Shown in pieces: positions 6,555-8,345 of a stretch of DNA of 8,345 nucleotides. The stretch is taken from the NCBI GenBank assembly GCA_934255435.1, contig CAKQNZ010000084.1, positions 1 to 8,345 on the forward strand, written 5' to 3'. The DNA is from an uncultured Clostridia bacterium. Lineage in GTDB: Bacteria > Bacillota > Clostridia > Peptostreptococcales > Anaerovoracaceae. The notes under the pieces were generated by a model. That model had not been told where the DNA came from. It was given only the letters and a program-made list of their open reading frames with translations, and did no database searches. A program made the position numbers and the translations under genes. How positions within the stretch are numbered: position 1 is the first letter of the stretch; the number at the start of each line of letters is the position of its first letter.

Positions 6555-7976
6555 ATGAGAGGGGGTGGTATCATCAGCGAAACAATGGATATGGATATGA
6601 AAGCACAGCAGTTCGAAGACGATGTGGAAAAGATAATAGAGTTGCTGGAGGAAAAATCATATTTCAAGGCACGTGATCTGATACTCAAATACAATGAAGT
6701 AGATATCGGAGAAATACTTGAAGAAATCATAGAAAAGCTCGAAATCGAAAAGACTGTGATAATTTTCAGGATGCTCCCCAAAGACATATCAGTAGAGGTC
6801 TTCTCATATCTTCCGGCAGACGATCAGGTGGCTATAGTACACGCTATAACCGACCGTGAAATAACATATATCATACAGGAACTTGACTTTGACGACAAGA
6901 TAGACGTTCTGGAGGAACTTCCTGCGAATATCGTGGACAAGATACTGGAGAAAACTCCGAAGGAAGAGCGTAAACTGATCAACACATTCCTGAATTATCC
7001 GGATACCTGTGCAGGAAGTCTTATGACTCCCGACTATGTCAGTCTCCAGGAGACCATGACTGTCGGAGAAGCGATGGCATATATCAAGCGTGAAGGTATG
7101 GACAGTGAGACTGTATATACATGTTACGTCAAGAAAGGCGGCAGGAAACTGGAAGGCATAGTGTCGCTGAGATCGCTGGTGGTGTCGGACGATGACAAGA
7201 AGATAACGGAGCTGATGAATACAGACTATGTGTATGTCAGCGTATACGACGACCAGGAAGAAGTCGCTGAAATGTTCAAGAAATACGGCTTCCTGGCTAT
7301 ACCGGTAGTAGATAATGAGCATCGTCTCGTGGGTATCATTACTGTAGACGATATACTCGACGTCATCGAAGAAGAAACCACCGAAGATATCGAGAGAATG
7401 GCCGGCGTAATGGACGATTCTGATGATGAATACCTGGATATAGGTATATTCAAGCATGTGAAGAACAGACTGCCATGGCTCATCTTCATGACGGTGACAC
7501 TGATGATAACCGGGGCAATAATATCGAGATTCGAAGCGGTGCTGTCCCAGGTGATAGTACTGGTATCGTATCTTCCGCTGCTGATGGGTACAGGTGGAAA
7601 TACTGGCACGCAGGCTGCATCGCTGGTGATACGAGGTCTTTCTCTTGATGAGATAGATATAAAGGATGCCGGGAAAGTATTATGGAAAGAACTCAGAGTC
7701 AGTATAATACTGGGGCTGGTGCTCAGTACTTTCAATTTTGCAAAAGTCGTTATCATCGACGGACAGCCGCCTCAGATAGCACTGACGGTAGCGATTTCAA
7801 TGGTGGTCGTGGTGATGTTCGCAAAGCTTCTGGGCGGTATGCTGCCTATAGGTGCGAAAAAGCTTGGCATAGACCCTGCGCTCATGGCGACTCCTATGAT
7901 ATCTTCGATAACGGATATGGCGTCAGCAGTGACTTTTCTGCTGACAGCTTCTATCGTACTTGGCATAGCACTATGA
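6555..7976 (+). CDS. mgtE: Magnesium transporter MgtE
   Basis: MgtE is a homodimeric inner-membrane Mg2+ channel/transporter gated by cytosolic Mg2+. All expected parts are present in 473 residues. The acidic helical N domain covers about 20-150 and contains the repeated LPADD- and ELPAN-type turns. Two CBS domains lie at about 155-212 and 218-275, and an acidic linking (plug) helix follows. The membrane domain runs from about 300 to the end. The family signature PLLMGTGGNTGTQA (341-354) is intact, as is the last-helix GIDPALMATP with D454 in SSITDMAS, the likely counterpart of the pore-lining Asp. It is slightly longer than the usual 450 residues because of the N-terminus. The start is uncertain: ATG 6555 has only a weak AGGA upstream, while the strongest Shine-Dalgarno lies inside the reading frame. 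ATGs at 6585, 6591 and 6597 are alternatives. The 38-base gap leaves no room for an M-box magnesium riboswitch. Confidence 0.97.
   Translation: MRGGGIISETMDMDMKAQQFEDDVEKIIELLEEKSYFKARDLILKYNEVDIGEILEEIIEKLEIEKTVIIFRMLPKDISVEVFSYLPADDQVAIVHAITDREITYIIQELDFDDKIDVLEELPANIVDKILEKTPKEERKLINTFLNYPDTCAGSLMTPDYVSLQETMTVGEAMAYIKREGMDSETVYTCYVKKGGRKLEGIVSLRSLVVSDDDKKITELMNTDYVYVSVYDDQEEVAEMFKKYGFLAIPVVDNEHRLVGIITVDDILDVIEEETTEDIERMAGVMDDSDDEYLDIGIFKHVKNRLPWLIFMTVTLMITGAIISRFEAVLSQVIVLVSYLPLLMGTGGNTGTQAASLVIRGLSLDEIDIKDAGKVLWKELRVSIILGLVLSTFNFAKVVIIDGQPPQIALTVAISMVVVVMFAKLLGGMLPIGAKKLGIDPALMATPMISSITDMASAVTFLLTASIVLGIAL
6558..6568 (+). promoter_or_regulatory. mgtE: Misplaced Shine-Dalgarno-like sequence at the mgtE start
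   Basis: AGAGGGGGTGG is the best ribosome-binding match near mgtE, but it lies just after the ATG at 6555 and 16 bases before the ATG at 6585, which is too far for normal spacing. At the ideal distance the codon is ATC (6573-6575). Either the ATG at 6555 is used with AGGA 6547-6550, or 6585 is used with long spacing, or ATC is a rare non-AUG start or a base change from ATG. Confidence 0.5.
7922..7945 (+). repeat. Inverted repeat near the 3' end of mgtE
   Basis: GTCAGCAG (7922-7929) and CTGCTGAC (7938-7945) form a perfect eight-base-pair stem with an eight-base loop ending in four T. It lies wholly within the codons of the last MgtE membrane helix, so it may be a chance result of Ala/Ser/Thr/Leu codons. 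It is listed because a second stem follows within about 20 bases. Confidence 0.35.
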
Positions 7977-7983
7977 CAGTGCT
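7967..7983 (+). repeat. Short hairpin across the mgtE stop codon
   Basis: AGCACT (7967-7972) and AGTGCT (7978-7983) form a six-base-pair stem whose loop holds the TGA stop. No T-run follows, so this is not a good terminator. Transcription probably reads on into the nnrD gene, whose Shine-Dalgarno site begins eight bases later. Confidence 0.35.
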
Positions 7984-8002
7984 GCAGTAAAAGGTGATAA
8001 AA

Positions 8003-8345
8003 ATGGAAAGAATATGTTTGATCACTGGATCATATGTCAATACTTTCATCAGAGAGAGATCAGCAGATACTCATAAAGGGCAGTGCGGACGTGTACTTGT
8101 CCTTGCCGGATCGAAAGGCATGGCAGGAGCGGCTGTGCTGGCTGCAGGTGCAGCACTGAGATCAGGCGCTGGGCTTGTACAGGCTGCCGTGCCGGACGAA
8201 CTGTTCACGATACTGCAGACAGCAGTTCCGCAGGCGACATGTATAAGCACTGCTGACGATTTTTCTCATCGGTCGCTGGAAATATATGATGCTGCAGCAG
8301 TCGGACCGGGAGTAGGAGTTGATGAACAAAAATACTATACCATAA
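8003..8345 (+). CDS. nnrD: ADP-dependent NAD(P)H-hydrate dehydratase, 5' part (cut by the window edge)
   Basis: NnrD repairs NADHX and NADPHX, the hydrated forms of NADH and NADPH, by ADP-driven dehydration in the cytosol. The first 114 residues are present and carry the family features: HKG (24-26), the strand GRVLVLAGS (29-37), then GMAGAAVLAAGAALRSGAG (39-57), a VPDEL segment (63-67), and GPGVG (101-105) of the ribokinase-like nucleotide-binding fold. The reading frame is open to the right edge; the family domain usually runs near 280 residues, so well over half is missing. The start is well supported by AAGGTG (7991-7996) six bases before ATG. There is no NnrE epimerase domain ahead of it, so this is a stand-alone dehydratase unless the epimerase follows or lies elsewhere. 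It lies 26 bases after mgtE and is probably co-transcribed with it. Confidence 0.95.
   Translation, partial: MERICLITGSYVNTFIRERSADTHKGQCGRVLVLAGSKGMAGAAVLAAGAALRSGAGLVQAAVPDELFTILQTAVPQATCISTADDFSHRSLEIYDAAAVGPGVGVDEQKYYTI

Noticed and set aside
6804..7457. 217-codon open frame on the minus strand
   Set aside because: It is the complement of the well-supported MgtE N and CBS domains, with a repetitive His/Tyr/Ile composition and no motif.
7682..7990. 102-codon plus-strand frame overlapping the end of mgtE
   Set aside because: It is out of frame with the MgtE membrane domain, has no ribosome site or recognisable motif, and MgtE is intact through this stretch.

Overview
The window is an accessory-looking stretch of a Clostridia-type Firmicute chromosome. 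A Ruminococcus-like (Oscillospiraceae) source fits best, because of the strong G-rich Shine-Dalgarno sites, the heavy use of ATA, AGA and AGG codons, the clostridial-style MgtE, and the tight head-to-tail gene packing. This assignment is inference by eye; no search was run. All five genes lie on the + strand. The gaps between them are -4, 77, 38 and 26 bases, so most or all may be co-transcribed. I saw no tRNA, rRNA, CRISPR array, insertion sequence or strong rho-independent terminator.

Bases 3-4397 encode a very large protein, open at the left edge. It reads as a chain of modules: an HD-type metal phosphohydrolase resembling YqeK, about 540 residues of helical HEAT/ARM-like repeats, a NadD/NMNAT-like nucleotidyltransferase, a GNAT-like fold, and a type I phosphoribosyltransferase-like domain at the C-terminus. 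Its stop codon overlaps the start of the next gene (4394-5377), a divergent lactate/malate dehydrogenase-like NAD-binding protein. After 77 bases comes a two-domain flavodoxin-fold NAD(P)H-dependent flavin reductase-like protein with a cysteine cluster (5455-6516).

The right part holds recognisable housekeeping genes: the magnesium transporter MgtE (6555-7976), and the start of the ADP-dependent NAD(P)HX dehydratase NnrD (8003 to the window end).

The first three genes are the candidate for an undescribed system. One protein carries modules that could bind PRPP, transfer an adenylyl or cytidylyl group, hydrolyse a nucleotide and perhaps acylate. It is translationally coupled to a dehydrogenase-like protein and followed by a flavoprotein. 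The shared theme with nnrD is pyridine-nucleotide or other nucleotide cofactor chemistry. The substrate and product cannot be read from the sequence, and the link is inference from domains and gene order.
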